A stretch of DNA of 31,660 nucleotides from Phoronis ovalis (taxonomy: Eukaryota; Phoronida; Phoronidae). The DNA is taken from assembly GCA_028565635.1 (NCBI GenBank), contig JAOXYB010027290.1:1-31660 (forward strand), given 5' to 3'. The notes under the pieces were generated by a model. That model was not told the DNA's origin. It did no database searches and saw only the letters and a list, made by a program, of their open reading frames with translations. Made by a program: the position numbers and the translations under genes. Below are positions 19,391 to 30,116 of the stretch, piece after piece (within the stretch, counting starts at the first letter, position 1; every line of letters begins with the position of its first letter).

Positions 19391-21678
19391 GTAAGGTACC
19401 TCAATAGACAACACGATGTTTTGGAGCAATATATTAATTATATCTGTTCCTGTAGGTTTGTGAGTTTTTGAATTGAAAGGCAAATGTGACTTTTCGTATC
19501 GCGTTTATTGCTAGTATTAAACTTAGTCTTATATTAATATTTTTATATGTAGAGTTAGTATATCATTCTGTTTGCTTCCCAGGGATTTTTTAACTTTCCC
19601 TGTAGGTATACCGCGTTTGTTTAGTCAGAGTTGCCCGGGCATTTAATGTTATAATAATCAAGTAGAATTATAATTATTTTATAACAAACAGGTGCTTTAT
19701 TGTTCATATATAGAAAATAAGTTTACAATCAAAGGCTTTGTGGTTTCAACATGCAGAAAAATGTGTTAACAATGACACCTTTCAGCTCATGTTTCAGGTA
19801 TATTTAACACTGAGTATGTTTGTATAGAATAATTAAAGGTTATACAAAATTATAGCCCGTCATATTGAATATCAAAACACTCCCCGTATATGCGCCGAGA
19901 TCCTCAATTTTGCTGGTTGGCACTAATCACAAGTGTGACATTTTTGTGTTGCTATTACTTGCCAAGTGCCTTAATTACCAGGTAAGTAGATAAAAGGTGT
20001 ATGGTGATTAGCTTATTATAACCAGTTCCTAAATTCGTCATGCATCTTTTTTAGCTCCCTGTTGTACTTGTCACTCTATATATACTTTGTTGATAGGGTT
20101 GGTCCGTCCTGCAGCTCCTTTTCGTAAACATCAAGCAGAATATGTTTGATATTAGGAGCATATGGGGACATGAATATTTCACACAGTTCATAAGTTTAGG
20201 ATCTTGCTAAATCGATTTTGTAGATTTTTTTATAAATGAATTATAATATATCAAATTTTCCTTAGGATATAGTTTCATGGGAATCGATGAAATTCCAACT
20301 TCACATTTCTCTTTTGTGTTAGGGCCTGTAATGAAGCATTAATTATGTAAAAATGATATAAAACAATAATTTTATATTTTTCTACAACAAAATATAATCC
20401 TTCATTTAGATCTTGTATTTGAAAATAACATGCTGTGCTAATATGTTTATTTGGTACTCCTACATTAAGATGAATATAAGTTAACAATGTTTATTTTCTT
20501 AGTGACCTCATCAGTCCAGTGAATTAATCATGTTCAAAATAAAAAATTTCATGCAACATCACATGCAAAGCATGTCTATTTGCTCTATTATGAAAAATTG
20601 ACTTTCTAAAACAACTTTTGTAAAAATGCAGACCCAACAACAGATGTTTCATAGACTTTAGCCATGGGTTAATGTCTTTGTCTATATTTTATTTCATTTG
20701 TCTGGACAAATTAATTAGTAATATAAAAGAATACAGTATTACTAATTCCCATTAGTACATCGTTTTTTCTACTTAAATATATAGACTTTGAGTTCTGTAA
20801 GGTTGTACTGCATGGACTTGATCATGCAATACAATGAGATCTGCAATGGAGCCTGCTGTTTGCTTTGTGGGTTAACTGACAGATCATATTGTTGATATTT
20901 GTGGCTTTTTTAGTAATGGGCTTTGATGTGGATATTAAAACTTTGTCTAGTGGATTATGAATCAGATATGTTATATAACAATGTATTCAGAAAGGGAAAT
21001 GCCATCTTGGTTTTCATTGTTTTTCATAATTTAAACCTTAGAGTTTCTAAAAATTGAGTTGCTTATTACTCATGTTTTGTTTATATACTATCATTCAAGG
21101 GTTTTGTTATTTTTCCTAGTGCTGTTCTTCCAGTGTATTAAATATCAAAGATAATGTGGCATGATAAACTTATTTTGACTTGTACTTAATGGGTTTGAAC
21201 CTAAATACCCTCCACAGAAAATCAATAAAAATTATATCTTCTGATAGACTGATTTTTCTGTTTGGTTATATCAAGCCTTTGATTAATGTGACAATAGTTA
21301 TGTGAATAAATTGTGCTAGTATTATATTTACTTGGCAAATGTAAAATTATGATTGCGGATATTAAAAGTAATAAATTTGTGTGAGGGATTTTAAACAGAT
21401 TTTTGTTTTCAGTTTCCAGGTCAGGTATTGAAGCACATCACACAATAATTTGTTTTAGTGGATTACTGCTTTATGGACAATCATGTTGATAGACTGACAT
21501 CAGTAGTTAGAAACATTAATGGAAATTTAATTTAAATCTATTTTAAGTTGAGCTGAGCCTCTGTTAAGTATATAGAAATATACTCACATATGTTTATGTG
21601 GTATATATGTATATATGCTTCCGCTTACATATAGTATAGAGCCATTTTAAGTTTAAAACCAAATTAAGTTAGCTGGAG

Positions 21679-22029
21679 CAGGCCTACCTAACCAGCATAG
21701 ACTTGAACCATCAATCCTAACTCCCGCATCTGTTTCCTCCCACTCGAACCCTTTTCCAGTTTTCGCACCGAAATTCCTGCTACTCGAACCGTCGTTTCAT
21801 TAGACTCGCACAAGTTGCCAGGAACTCGAACAGATTTGCGGAGACTCGGACCTGCTGTTCGAGTCACCGGAAATCTGTACGAGTTCCTGGCAACTTGCAC
21901 GAGTCTATGGAAACGATGGTTCAAGTAGCAAGAATTTCGGTACAAAACCCGGAAAAAGGGTTCAAGTATAGGAAACAGGTGCGTGAGTGCGTATTGACGG
22001 TTCGAGTCTACGCTGGTTAGGTAGGCCTG
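21679..22029. repeat. 351-bp palindrome made of about 20-bp tandem units
   Basis: It starts CAGGCCTACCTAACCAGC and ends with the exact inverse GCTGGTTAGGTAGGCCTG. The two arms pair over their whole length, roughly 85 percent by eye, with the centre near 21854. Within the left arm the motif ACTCGAAC or a variant recurs at 21701, 21720, 21742, 21762, 21782, 21804, 21824 and 21844, a period of about 20 bp. The right arm has the inverted counterparts. An open frame on the minus strand (21688-22062) is only a consequence of the repeat. Likely a non-autonomous foldback element. Confidence 0.9.
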
Positions 22030-22368
22030 TAGAGAAGCTATATTTTTCTCCTTCAGATTCATTTAACTTTTAGACAAATGTTTTGAAATATTTGATATTT
22101 ATTTCAATTATCCATAATAACAGCCAGCTACATGGTGTTGATGACCATTTAACAAAATAATTACACTGTGTTCCGTAGTAATGCCAAATAATAGTAAGTG
22201 CTTGAAGTAGATCAATTACTATTTATAATTAGTATTGTCTGTCGCCTTAATGACAATGATTTAAAATCTGTTCAGGTAATGAAAACATATCCCTGTAATA
22301 CTTCTTGTCATGGAAACAGTGTTGTATATGGTTGGCAGCCATACTGATTGTTAGGACTGATCAAGTAT

Positions 22369-22395
22369 ACGGGGGGGAGGGGGGGGGGGCAGGGG
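22369..22395 (+). repeat. G-rich tract
   Basis: Runs of 7, 10 or more, and 5 G separated by single A or CA. It could form a G-quadruplex on the plus (transcribed-sense) strand; the function is unknown. Confidence 0.6.
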
Positions 22396-24519
22396 GAACA
22401 AGTCAACCAAGAGGAATTTTTGAATAGATTCAAAGTGAGACAAAATATGTGTCATAATAAGATGAAAAGTTATACAACACCCTGTTCAGCACACCCCACT
22501 GAGTTAATGAGGGGAAGTTTGTTAGAGTGGCAGCTGTGATTTATTAATAATAGTTGCTGTAACATTGTTTACAAATCTAATAGTCAGATGGTGGTTTATG
22601 GGTTGTCTAGTTTAATGTGTCTTCCTTAATTGATTAATGAAAAGTGGATTTGAAGAATATGACTGTGTGATTTAATTATTCCTCTGTTTAAGTATCATGA
22701 CTCACAAAATATATGACAAAAATTTAAATTTTTCTAATTTTTATGTATGTCTTTTATTTCTTTTTAAGTAACCATAAAATATTTCAACTTTGCTTCCAAC
22801 TGTGGATTGTAAATGAAATTATAGATGTGCTGTATGTACTTTGAAAGACTGCAAAAGAAAAAACGATGAAAAAATGGAGTACCTGCCTATATATTTATAT
22901 TGAAACTTATTTTCTTTAGAGTCATTCATGATTATGTATAATTATGAATAATCTTTAGAGTTTGTTTCTGGTTATGTTTAAGATTGTTTTAATGTAGTCA
23001 AGGATTTATTTGACTACTTAATTTAATGAATCTTGATCTGATTATACTCTTATTACACTCATTTCTGGTATTGGTTTCTTAGAAAGTTTATTAACTGCCT
23101 ACTCCTCTAAAATTCTGAGTCAGTAGTATGTTTCTAATCTGTGTGGTACATTCTGTTAAATGCCAGATGGGGAAAACCACTCTAGTTAGAATGTGACTCT
23201 GTTGGAAATGTGATAAAACTACAATTAGGAAATCAATGAACATGATTCACACTTCAAGATATTTTCTGTTTGACATCATTATCATTGTTATGTATGTAGT
23301 TCTATCCCTGTTTTATCCACTCTGGAGTGATTGCTCTACTCTATTAAAGACAAATTGGTAAGCATTTCAAAAATATTTATAACATTTTTAGAATGTATTT
23401 AAAAAATGCATAAAATGGGTGCATGCATTGGGTGCCTCAAAAAATATTTTTCTTGTTAAATAATTTGTTAATTTATTTTTACTCCATCTTCTGTTGTTTG
23501 CTTTTCATCTTGTTTTGTCCCCACATTTTGTTTGAAAATTCATAATTCTACCATTTTCAAGTCCTTTCATTTAATATGTTCATTTCTTATATTTATTCAT
23601 ACTGCTGTCTCCATTCATTCATATTCATTATTAGAGCAATTTGCCAAACTTTAATTTGATGAACTGCAGACATTGTAAGCCATGTAATTGTTTACACAGG
23701 TATAATGTGTATTTCTTGTACAAGTAGATAATTTGTGGTTTATGGCCTTGTATGCTACCTGGTATTTGAACACAAAAATCCTAATATCCTTATTCATATT
23801 GTTGATTCTGCAGCTGTGGATGTGAATTTAATGTACTTTTTCTTAAAATTGTATCCATCTAGCCTTTACAGTTAGGTACCTCTAAAGGTTGAAAGGGGTT
23901 GAAAGCTGTCTCTAAAAATGAAATTATATGCATAATTATAGCAATTTGGCCCCCATTTTGTTTTTTAATTTGGATACAGTCTTTATTACCAGCAGTGCTA
24001 GTATATTCTATAAAAAGAAATTTTATATTTATGCAAATTGTTACTTTATCTTTGGTTTGTTAATTATGACAGAGAAGTTGACCATGCAAGTGTGTGAGGT
24101 CCTTGATAGTTATAGACTACTTATCTGTATCAAAATACAAAAAAGATTAAATATGTTTGCTTGCCTTGTAAATTATCAAGCATAAACAGTTCATATGATA
24201 ATATACTTATGTGTGGAAATAGTTAAGTTCAAGTGTAAGGTACAGTAGCAATTATTTCAAGACCTTCATTTCTTGGGGAGTATATGCTACCTGGCCAAGA
24301 GTTCTTGTGTGTGGTTATAACCTGAGTTATTTTTTGTCACAGAGGTCAGCAGTTTTTTGCTTGTAAACTATTGTCTACCTTGCTTCTACAAATGGAGCTG
24401 AGATCTTAATGCTAGTGTCAACCATAACAACACCTATTGCTTTTTATTTGCTTGCACATTTAATGAGTAATTAACCTGTGCTTTTGATTTTTCAGCTTTT
24501 GGTATAATATTCTGCCACA

Positions 24520-25129
24520 ATGCAGCACACAGTGAATTATGAAAAGGAGAAACGTTATTCACTGGTGGATTTTATTGACAAAGAATGGTATCAAACAGAT
24601 ACCAATGATAGACGATGCGATTGTCATGTTATCGTTACATGTAAATCAATGTTATGGACATTGCTAACTCTCGTGGCAACATTAACTGTTGTCTCGGCTA
24701 TAATCACTCCACAGTGGATGGTGGGGCCTCCGAGAGCTCAGGGAATACCTTCACCAAATGCTACAGAACAGATTTTTATAAACAATGGCAAAGTTTTAGA
24801 CGATTCATATTATAAAACAAAAAACAGGATTGCCGAAGATGAAGACGTAGAGAAATTTTCTCCTACAATAGGAATCTTTAACCGGTGTACTCGTTTGCAA
24901 GGTTTCACTGACTTATATACAGGTAGTATTCATTGTGCTACATTTGTAACGAGTTTTGGTATGTCAGGAGAAGAATTCCCTGATTCCTGGAAAGCCACAT
25001 TGATATTATACACCATAGCAGTTGGAATTTTAGGATTCTGTGTCTGTACAGCAGTGCTGAGTTTGTGTGTACGAGGATGCTTTAAAAAAAGTATATTTAC
25101 AATAACAGGATTACTTCAAGCTATTGCAG
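24520..25129 (+). CDS. LHFPL2: LHFPL2 coding exon 1 (N-tail, TM1, loop 1, TM2, start of TM3)
   Basis: The exon begins at the acceptor TTTTTCAG|CTTTTGG (24495/24496) and ends ATTGCAG|GTACCA. It carries 203 codons plus one base. The extracellular loop is longer than in human LHFPL2, with an insert rich in polar residues (SPNATEQIFINNGKVLDDSY). Confidence 0.93.
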
Positions 25130-25973
25130 GTACCATTCTCTTCAAATTCCTTATTTTCGTATTCTTTAAATTTGATTGCTGTATTACATGATATACTGCA
25201 GTTTTATAGTGCAGCAGGCTTTATTCAGTAAAGTGTAATATATTATGAAGCAGGTTTGCATCTCCACTTAATAAAGATCTAATCTATCCTGTACCTATGT
25301 ATTGTCTGGGCTTGACTACTAAAGTAAATTTTAAAAAAGGGTTTAAATGTCAAGTGCTGGCTTCATTTTCTAATTCATGAAATAATTTTTTAATAATTGA
25401 TATGAATTGCAGGTTTGACTCTGATAGTTGGTACTGTTATTTACCCTTCTGGTTGGGGTACCCAACGAGTGCAGCGAGTGTGTGGAGACAGAGCCAGTCC
25501 TTATATTATTGATGACTGTGAACTTGGTGAGATAAGTTTGATAAAACACATTTAAATACTATCTTTTCAATTTCATTGCTTACTGCACTTTTGTAAGATA
25601 TGAAGCATACAAATTGAACACCATTTTATTAATATTTGTTGTTGGTTGTAACTCAACATTTTTTAAGTTTCTCATAAATCACTGTTGTCATTTTTGGATT
25701 CTGAAATTGAATTTGACTGTCAAATTTGCTACCGGATGTCTCTCTTAATCAGGAATTATTCAGCAGTGCATCCTATATTCACACTAATTAAAAGAGCAGG
25801 AAAACTATATTATTTGTTTTTGTTTTGCAGGTTGGGCATTTTATGTAGCCCTTGGAGGAATAGTTCTTGTGTTTTTGTGTTCAGTCTTATCAATCCAAGC
25901 TGATAAAGGAACATCAACAGATAAAGTAGAATCAGAAATTCTGGATGGAAAAACGCTTATCTGTGTGATATAA
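24520..25973 (+). CDS. LHFPL2: LHFPL2-like four-pass membrane protein, 3 coding exons, 288 aa
   Basis: Exons are 24520-25129, 25413-25526 and 25831-25973. The start has an in-frame TAA at 24505 upstream and a good context (CCACAATGC). Residues 35-41 CHVIVTC followed by KSMLWTLLT match the very N-terminus of vertebrate LHFPL2, so this protein has about 33 extra cytoplasmic residues. Four membrane segments are visible: about 44-63, 158-184, 192-218 and 243-264. The first extracellular loop holds a possible N-glycosylation site (N80-A-T) and the family motif PTIGIFNRC. KKSIFTITGLLQAIAGL, YPSGWG and LGWAFYVALGG are strongly LHFPL2-like, and the C-terminus STDKVESEILDGKTLICVI matches its conserved tail. 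LHFPL proteins belong to the claudin/PMP22-like tetraspan superfamily. LHFPL2 has been linked to distal reproductive-tract development in rodents; its molecular role is poorly known. Confidence 0.95.
25413..25526 (+). CDS. LHFPL2: LHFPL2 coding exon 2 (TM3 end and loop 2)
   Basis: Acceptor GAATTGCAG, donor CTTG|GTGAGA. It encodes LTLIVGTVIYPSGWGTQRVQ, then two loop cysteines in RVCGDRASPYIIDDCEL that are also conserved in the family and may form a disulfide. Confidence 0.93.
25831..25973 (+). CDS. LHFPL2: LHFPL2 coding exon 3 (TM4 and cytoplasmic tail)
   Basis: Acceptor TGTTTTGCAG|GTTGGGC. It encodes WAFYVALGGIVLVFLCSVLS and the short conserved tail ending LICVI, then TAA. Confidence 0.93.
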
Positions 25974-26430
25974 TTTTAGAATGAAAAACAATTGAGGTGC
26001 CTTATATTATAGCCTGTACAATACTTGTTGATGCTAGAAATTTAGAATTACAATACTCTATGATGGATATAGTGATATTTTTCAAAGTAGCTACGTGGTG
26101 CAATATCAGGGAAACATCCATCAGTTGTCACATACAATCGTTGAACATTCGCCTAAGTCGTTTTATACAGGACCTATGCTATATGAACTGTGATGGGTGT
26201 TCAATAGATTGGGTCAATATAAAAGCTATAAATAAATGTTCAACCATTGTAAGTGATAATCGGTGGATGCTAGGCAGTCCTGAATATCATACTAACAGTT
26301 AACTGTTACAAACACTGTTTGTAGTATGCAGTTTGTATTTAGTTTTATGCATAATTTAGACTTATTTATAATTTAATAGTGTGTAAAGTGAGAGAATATA
26401 AGAATAAAGATATATTCAGTTTATACTGTG
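25974..26430 (+). other. LHFPL2 3' UTR
   Basis: AT-rich sequence after the stop. An AATAAA lies at 26403-26408, followed by a GT-rich stretch (about 26410-26440). An earlier AATAAA sits near 26230. A 101-codon open frame inside (25997-26302) has no membrane or family signature and is not annotated as a gene. Confidence 0.55.
26403..26408 (+). terminator. Candidate polyadenylation signal of LHFPL2
   Basis: Canonical AATAAA about 430 nt after the stop codon, the last clear one before the intergenic region. Confidence 0.5.
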
Positions 26431-27365
26431 CCTCATAGTGAACTGACCTCGGAATCAATTCAGTGTTTATTTATCTGCAATTTTTTTAATGCAAAGAAAT
26501 GAAATAATTATTTGTGGAAGGCTAAAAAAATGCCAATAGATGGATGGCACACTGTTTGGGATCAGAATATATATTTTTAAATGGATAAGCATTTTCACAT
26601 GTGTCTTCATGTTTTACGAGGGATATAAACTTCAAAGTGATACCTTACAGCCTCATTACGATAAAGCAATCAGGGGCTGTACAGTGTATGCTGCATTGAA
26701 GTAACTATCGCCTTGGCCTAAAGGTGTTTTTTGAAAAGAAAAAACTAGATTTAAACATGATATATGCACATTTCTTGAAATGAAGGTCATAATAAATTTC
26801 AAGATTCTGTTAAATAGCATACGCAGAACAATCATCATATCATATAAAATTACCCCTTTTACATAGGGCTCTTCCAGGTACTGCGGCTTAACTGTGTTCT
26901 GCTACATCCGGTAAGAAATATCTTTTTCAATGTTAAATTGTCGCCCAATAGTTTTAACATTTTTTGTGGAAAACTGTATTGCAAAAAGTCGAAATGTGCT
27001 ATTTTCTTTGAGGTCATCATCCCGTTTTCACTTTATGGTATGTGTTTAAGTGAACATTTGGTTTTTCCTTAAGTTGTCACAAAAATTCGATTCAGTCTTT
27101 AAACGTTATATGAAACAAGGAGTAGCACTGTTTTTTTTTCATATTTTCGATTTGACATATAACGATCTTTTTAAAATGTTTATTTTCATTAATTAAAAAA
27201 TCATCATTTATCGTTCATTTGTACCATTTCTATTACTAGAGAATGTAAAGGCGTTGCAGTTGCTGTCTGTGAATGTATTATGCGAAACATTCTAAACATC
27301 TGACCTTGTTATTAATTTAAAAATAAATAATATCAGATTAATCAGAATATATTTATTCCGACGAC

Positions 27366-27461
27366 GGCTCTCTGGTCCTAAGGCTCTATGGTCCGAAGGC
27401 TGTCTAGTCCGAAGGCTCGATGGTCAGAAGGCTGTCTAGTCCGAAGGCTCACTGGTCCGAC
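27366..27461. repeat. 16-bp minisatellite, six copies
   Basis: Six consecutive 16-mers: GGCTCTCTGGTCCTAA, GGCTCTATGGTCCGAA, GGCTGTCTAGTCCGAA, GGCTCGATGGTCAGAA, GGCTGTCTAGTCCGAA, GGCTCACTGGTCCGAC. The period is exact with no indels and differences are substitutions only. Copies 3 and 5 are identical. Confidence 0.93.
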
Positions 27462-29169
27462 ATGGAGATTTCAAAAACCGGGTCGTGTAATCTTAATCCT
27501 TTATGCGAACAAAATACACACCACACTAACGCTGGAAGTGAACAATATATGCCACCTATGGAGAAATACCCGAATTTAAATTAAAATGTTCACATTTCTT
27601 CACGCGGAGCGTTACAATGGCTTTTATAATAAATATGAGTATATTTTTATAACGATTACGATTATACAAATATTGAACTTTAATTATTGTGTTTGCTAAT
27701 AGTGTGCATCTCAGGTGTACATGTGGTTATCTTGATGACCGTTAGATGGTTCATTGCGTCAAGTAAGTTTTTTCAACTCTGGTAAATTGTCTAGCTGTTC
27801 ACCGCACGCACGAGGACATCATTTTTTCACGCTGGAATATATGCAAGCAATTTTGTATACAACCAGACGGTCTAAAACGTTTCAAACCTCTCAGTTTCAA
27901 AAGTTTGTTGTAGTTTTTTTCTGTATAATACCACAACTGTTGGATCCTATATTATTTAATTTGCATCTTTTCATGTATATATTGACTAAAATGTTCGGCA
28001 TCAACAAACTTCCCGACAACTTTCCTCAATTATCTCTTATATTAATTTGTGCCACATTATCGGCATCAAAAAATCTTCCTGGCAAGTTTCCTTTTATCTT
28101 TTTTTGCCGCCCGGTCGCCACTAATATCCCAAACTCATTTTGGCACCAGAAGTGCTGAAATCGTTTCCCGCACCCCGCATAATGTCCAAAATAAATTATA
28201 AAAATTCTATATTTTCGATGATTATCAACAACTTTTAAGTTTGAATATCATTGCATAAGCATACGGTACATATTGAATATTCAATATTAGAGTGAAACTA
28301 CGTTTTATCTAATAATTGAAGTTCTTTGTAAAACCACATTTGGTACGATATGACTATTTATGTTTATCAATTATATAAATACACCTAAAATGCAAATCTT
28401 TGTTAGGTTTCTTTTTTTGGGGTGAGCTCGATAAGCCGACATCCCATTAGTCCGACATCCCATGTTTTATTGTCAATTTCCACAACGTATACGAAGAACT
28501 TGCATCTCACTGTATGTCATCAGAAAGCATCCCGTATTTAGTTCAACGGCATCTAACGAAAAAAATTATAATTTTGCTGCTGCCAAAAAACAGAAAACTG
28601 AACTTTAAAATATAACAAAAACAGAATAATTTACAGAATTAATTATTTTTATATACATTAATACAAAATCAGTCATTGATCAGTCCAGTTCTAGATCGTC
28701 TCCACTGTCTATTAGTCATGCAAGAATCATACGACCGTCCTAAAAAAGACAAAAAGCATGCATACTTTTGTTTTTTTTCAACTTCGTGAAACAAAAACGA
28801 GGTTTTATTTTCCGATATATTCTGATATTGTCCACAGAAGTACGTCAATCAACTCCTCTTTTGCCTGTAATACTGTTTTTAAGGCATTTTTTGAAAATCC
28901 TATGTCCTAATATCAGTATCTCAGTTATATCAATAATCACGCAAAAAAACTAGAAAACAGGCTTCTTTTTAAGTTTAACATATCCATTTTCGTTGGAAAA
29001 ACTTTAAAATATGCAAAAGCATTTTAGAAATTAAGGTTTAAAAAAGCTGAAACACGTGTATTCCGCAAAATCGGCAAAAATTCCTCATTTCTATGTCTAT
29101 TTCGTACCTGAAATAAATTTGCATTTCATTCTTATTCCGGATTGTTCAAGGTCGCGGAGTAATCATAGT

Positions 29170-29345
29170 AACATTCCAGGGCCGTCAGACACTTTTTCAA
29201 AAGGGGGGGGTGCGTTTCCAGTAAATTATGTGTCTCGGACCATTACTGCGGAGGCAGCTAGCACGACGTGAAGCGGCATGCGGAGAGGGTCCAGCAGTGG
29301 TGTCCCTTTCGTAAGCGGCGCGGGTCCAGGGCCCGTTTAAGGGCC
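29170..29345. repeat. GC-rich repeat-like patch
   Basis: Base composition departs sharply from its surroundings. It contains a G8 run (29203-29210), AGCGGCGCGGGTCC and the self-complementary CAGGGCCCG...AAGGGCC. It looks like an inserted fragment of a dispersed repeat, but I cannot name the family. Confidence 0.4.
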
Positions 29346-29488
29346 AATATTTTTTAATGAGTGATATATCCTCCATTTTGAGCATACATCATCTCTCTAA
29401 GTTGATTATAAAGTCATAATTAAAACATTGTTTTAAAATATTATATGGTACAAAATAAAAAATCAGTGTTTCATATAATGTATTTTTC

Positions 29489-29992
29489 TGTACTTGTATT
29501 TGTATTTATATAGACCTTTATCTTACACATAAAGTAAATCAAAGCGGCTTGACATAAACTAAACAGGACTTTTTTACACAATTACCCCCTGATTACGGAC
29601 TTGTTCACTGATCCAAGAACAGTCCCAACTCCCTGGAGCCGTATTCAACGCACTACACTTAGCAAACTTACAATTCAATAACACCATAGCAGGTACGGAT
29701 TTACGCCTGAGTGAAAATAAATTTGAAAAAAAGGAGTGGAAGGACTAATTGATAGTCATTTACCGACGTCAATAGCCGTTCTTTAACGTACCCGAGAGAT
29801 AGACCTCACAGAGACGGGACCGCAATTTAGCGTAGTCATCCGAACCACGAGGGATACACAGTCCCTACTGTTGAGAGCCAGGTATTTTTTTTACCTTGAA
29901 AGACATGTATATATACAAGCCCAGGATCGGATCCGGGATCTTTGACATGCCAGGCGGACGTGGTAACCACAAAGCTCTCTGAGACCAGCCGC
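29489..29992 (-). mobile_element. tRNA-derived SINE (about 500 bp, minus orientation)
   Basis: Read on the minus strand, the head (29992-29919) is tRNA-like: CAGAGAGCTTTGTGGTTACC then ACGTCCGCCTGGCATG and a B-box-like GGATCCGATCC (29934-29924). The body follows, with CCTCGTGGTTCGGATGACTA and ACGTTAAAGAACGGC. The 3' end has the LINE-type SINE tail AAGCCGCTTTGATTTACTTT ... GGTCTATATAAATACAAATA. Head, body and tail in order indicate a nearly full-length copy. The style resembles molluscan tRNA SINEs. Flanking AT-rich stretches (ATAATGTATTTTT left, ATGATATTTTTTA right) might be a degraded target duplication. Confidence 0.75.
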
Positions 29993-30116
29993 ATGATATT
30001 TTTTATAAATTAAAATACATTTTGTTTTTCTGATCTTCGTGAATTAGACGAATAGACATAAAAAGGTGTTCAGGAAAAAAATCGTGCGCATCCGTACCTA
30101 ACACAATTATTACATT

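Larger units (their letters stand above)
19391..24495 (+). other. LHFPL2 intron 1 (about 5.1 kb)
   Basis: AT-rich. It contains the 351-bp palindrome at 21679-22029, a G-rich tract at 22369-22395, and an alternating purine-pyrimidine (TA/TG) stretch near 21600-21620. No convincing coding exon; short open frames are unrelated to known families. Confidence 0.55.
26440..29480. other. Intergenic region without recognised genes
   Basis: AT-rich, with only short unsupported open frames. It contains the 16-bp minisatellite (27366-27461), a two-copy relative near 28436-28463, and a GC-rich patch (29170-29345). CTACATCCG|GTAAGA at about 26910 looks like a donor but no exon can be supported. Confidence 0.5.

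Noticed and set aside
21688-22062. 124-codon open frame on the minus strand
   Set aside because: It lies inside the 351-bp palindrome; the repeated NLCESNE/ RVPGN-type translation reflects the 20-bp repeat units and has no family resemblance.
25997-26302. 101-codon open frame after LHFPL2
   Set aside because: It falls in the 3' UTR, has no homology and is in an AT-rich context.
26860-26910. Possible first exon of another gene ending CTACATCCG|GTAAGA
   Set aside because: A single donor-like site with no coding continuation or promoter features; not enough to call an exon.
27366-27461. CRISPR-like array
   Set aside because: Contiguous 16-bp units without spacers in a eukaryotic genome; it is a minisatellite.
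27754-28158. 134-codon open frame in the downstream intergenic region
   Set aside because: Low-complexity hydrophobic translation without motifs, no promoter or splice context. The repeated KLPDNFPQLS / NLPGKFPF phrases look like a short degenerate DNA duplication.
29919-29992. Possible tRNA gene on the minus strand
   Set aside because: The A-box region and stems are too degenerate, and the sequence continues directly into a SINE body and tail.
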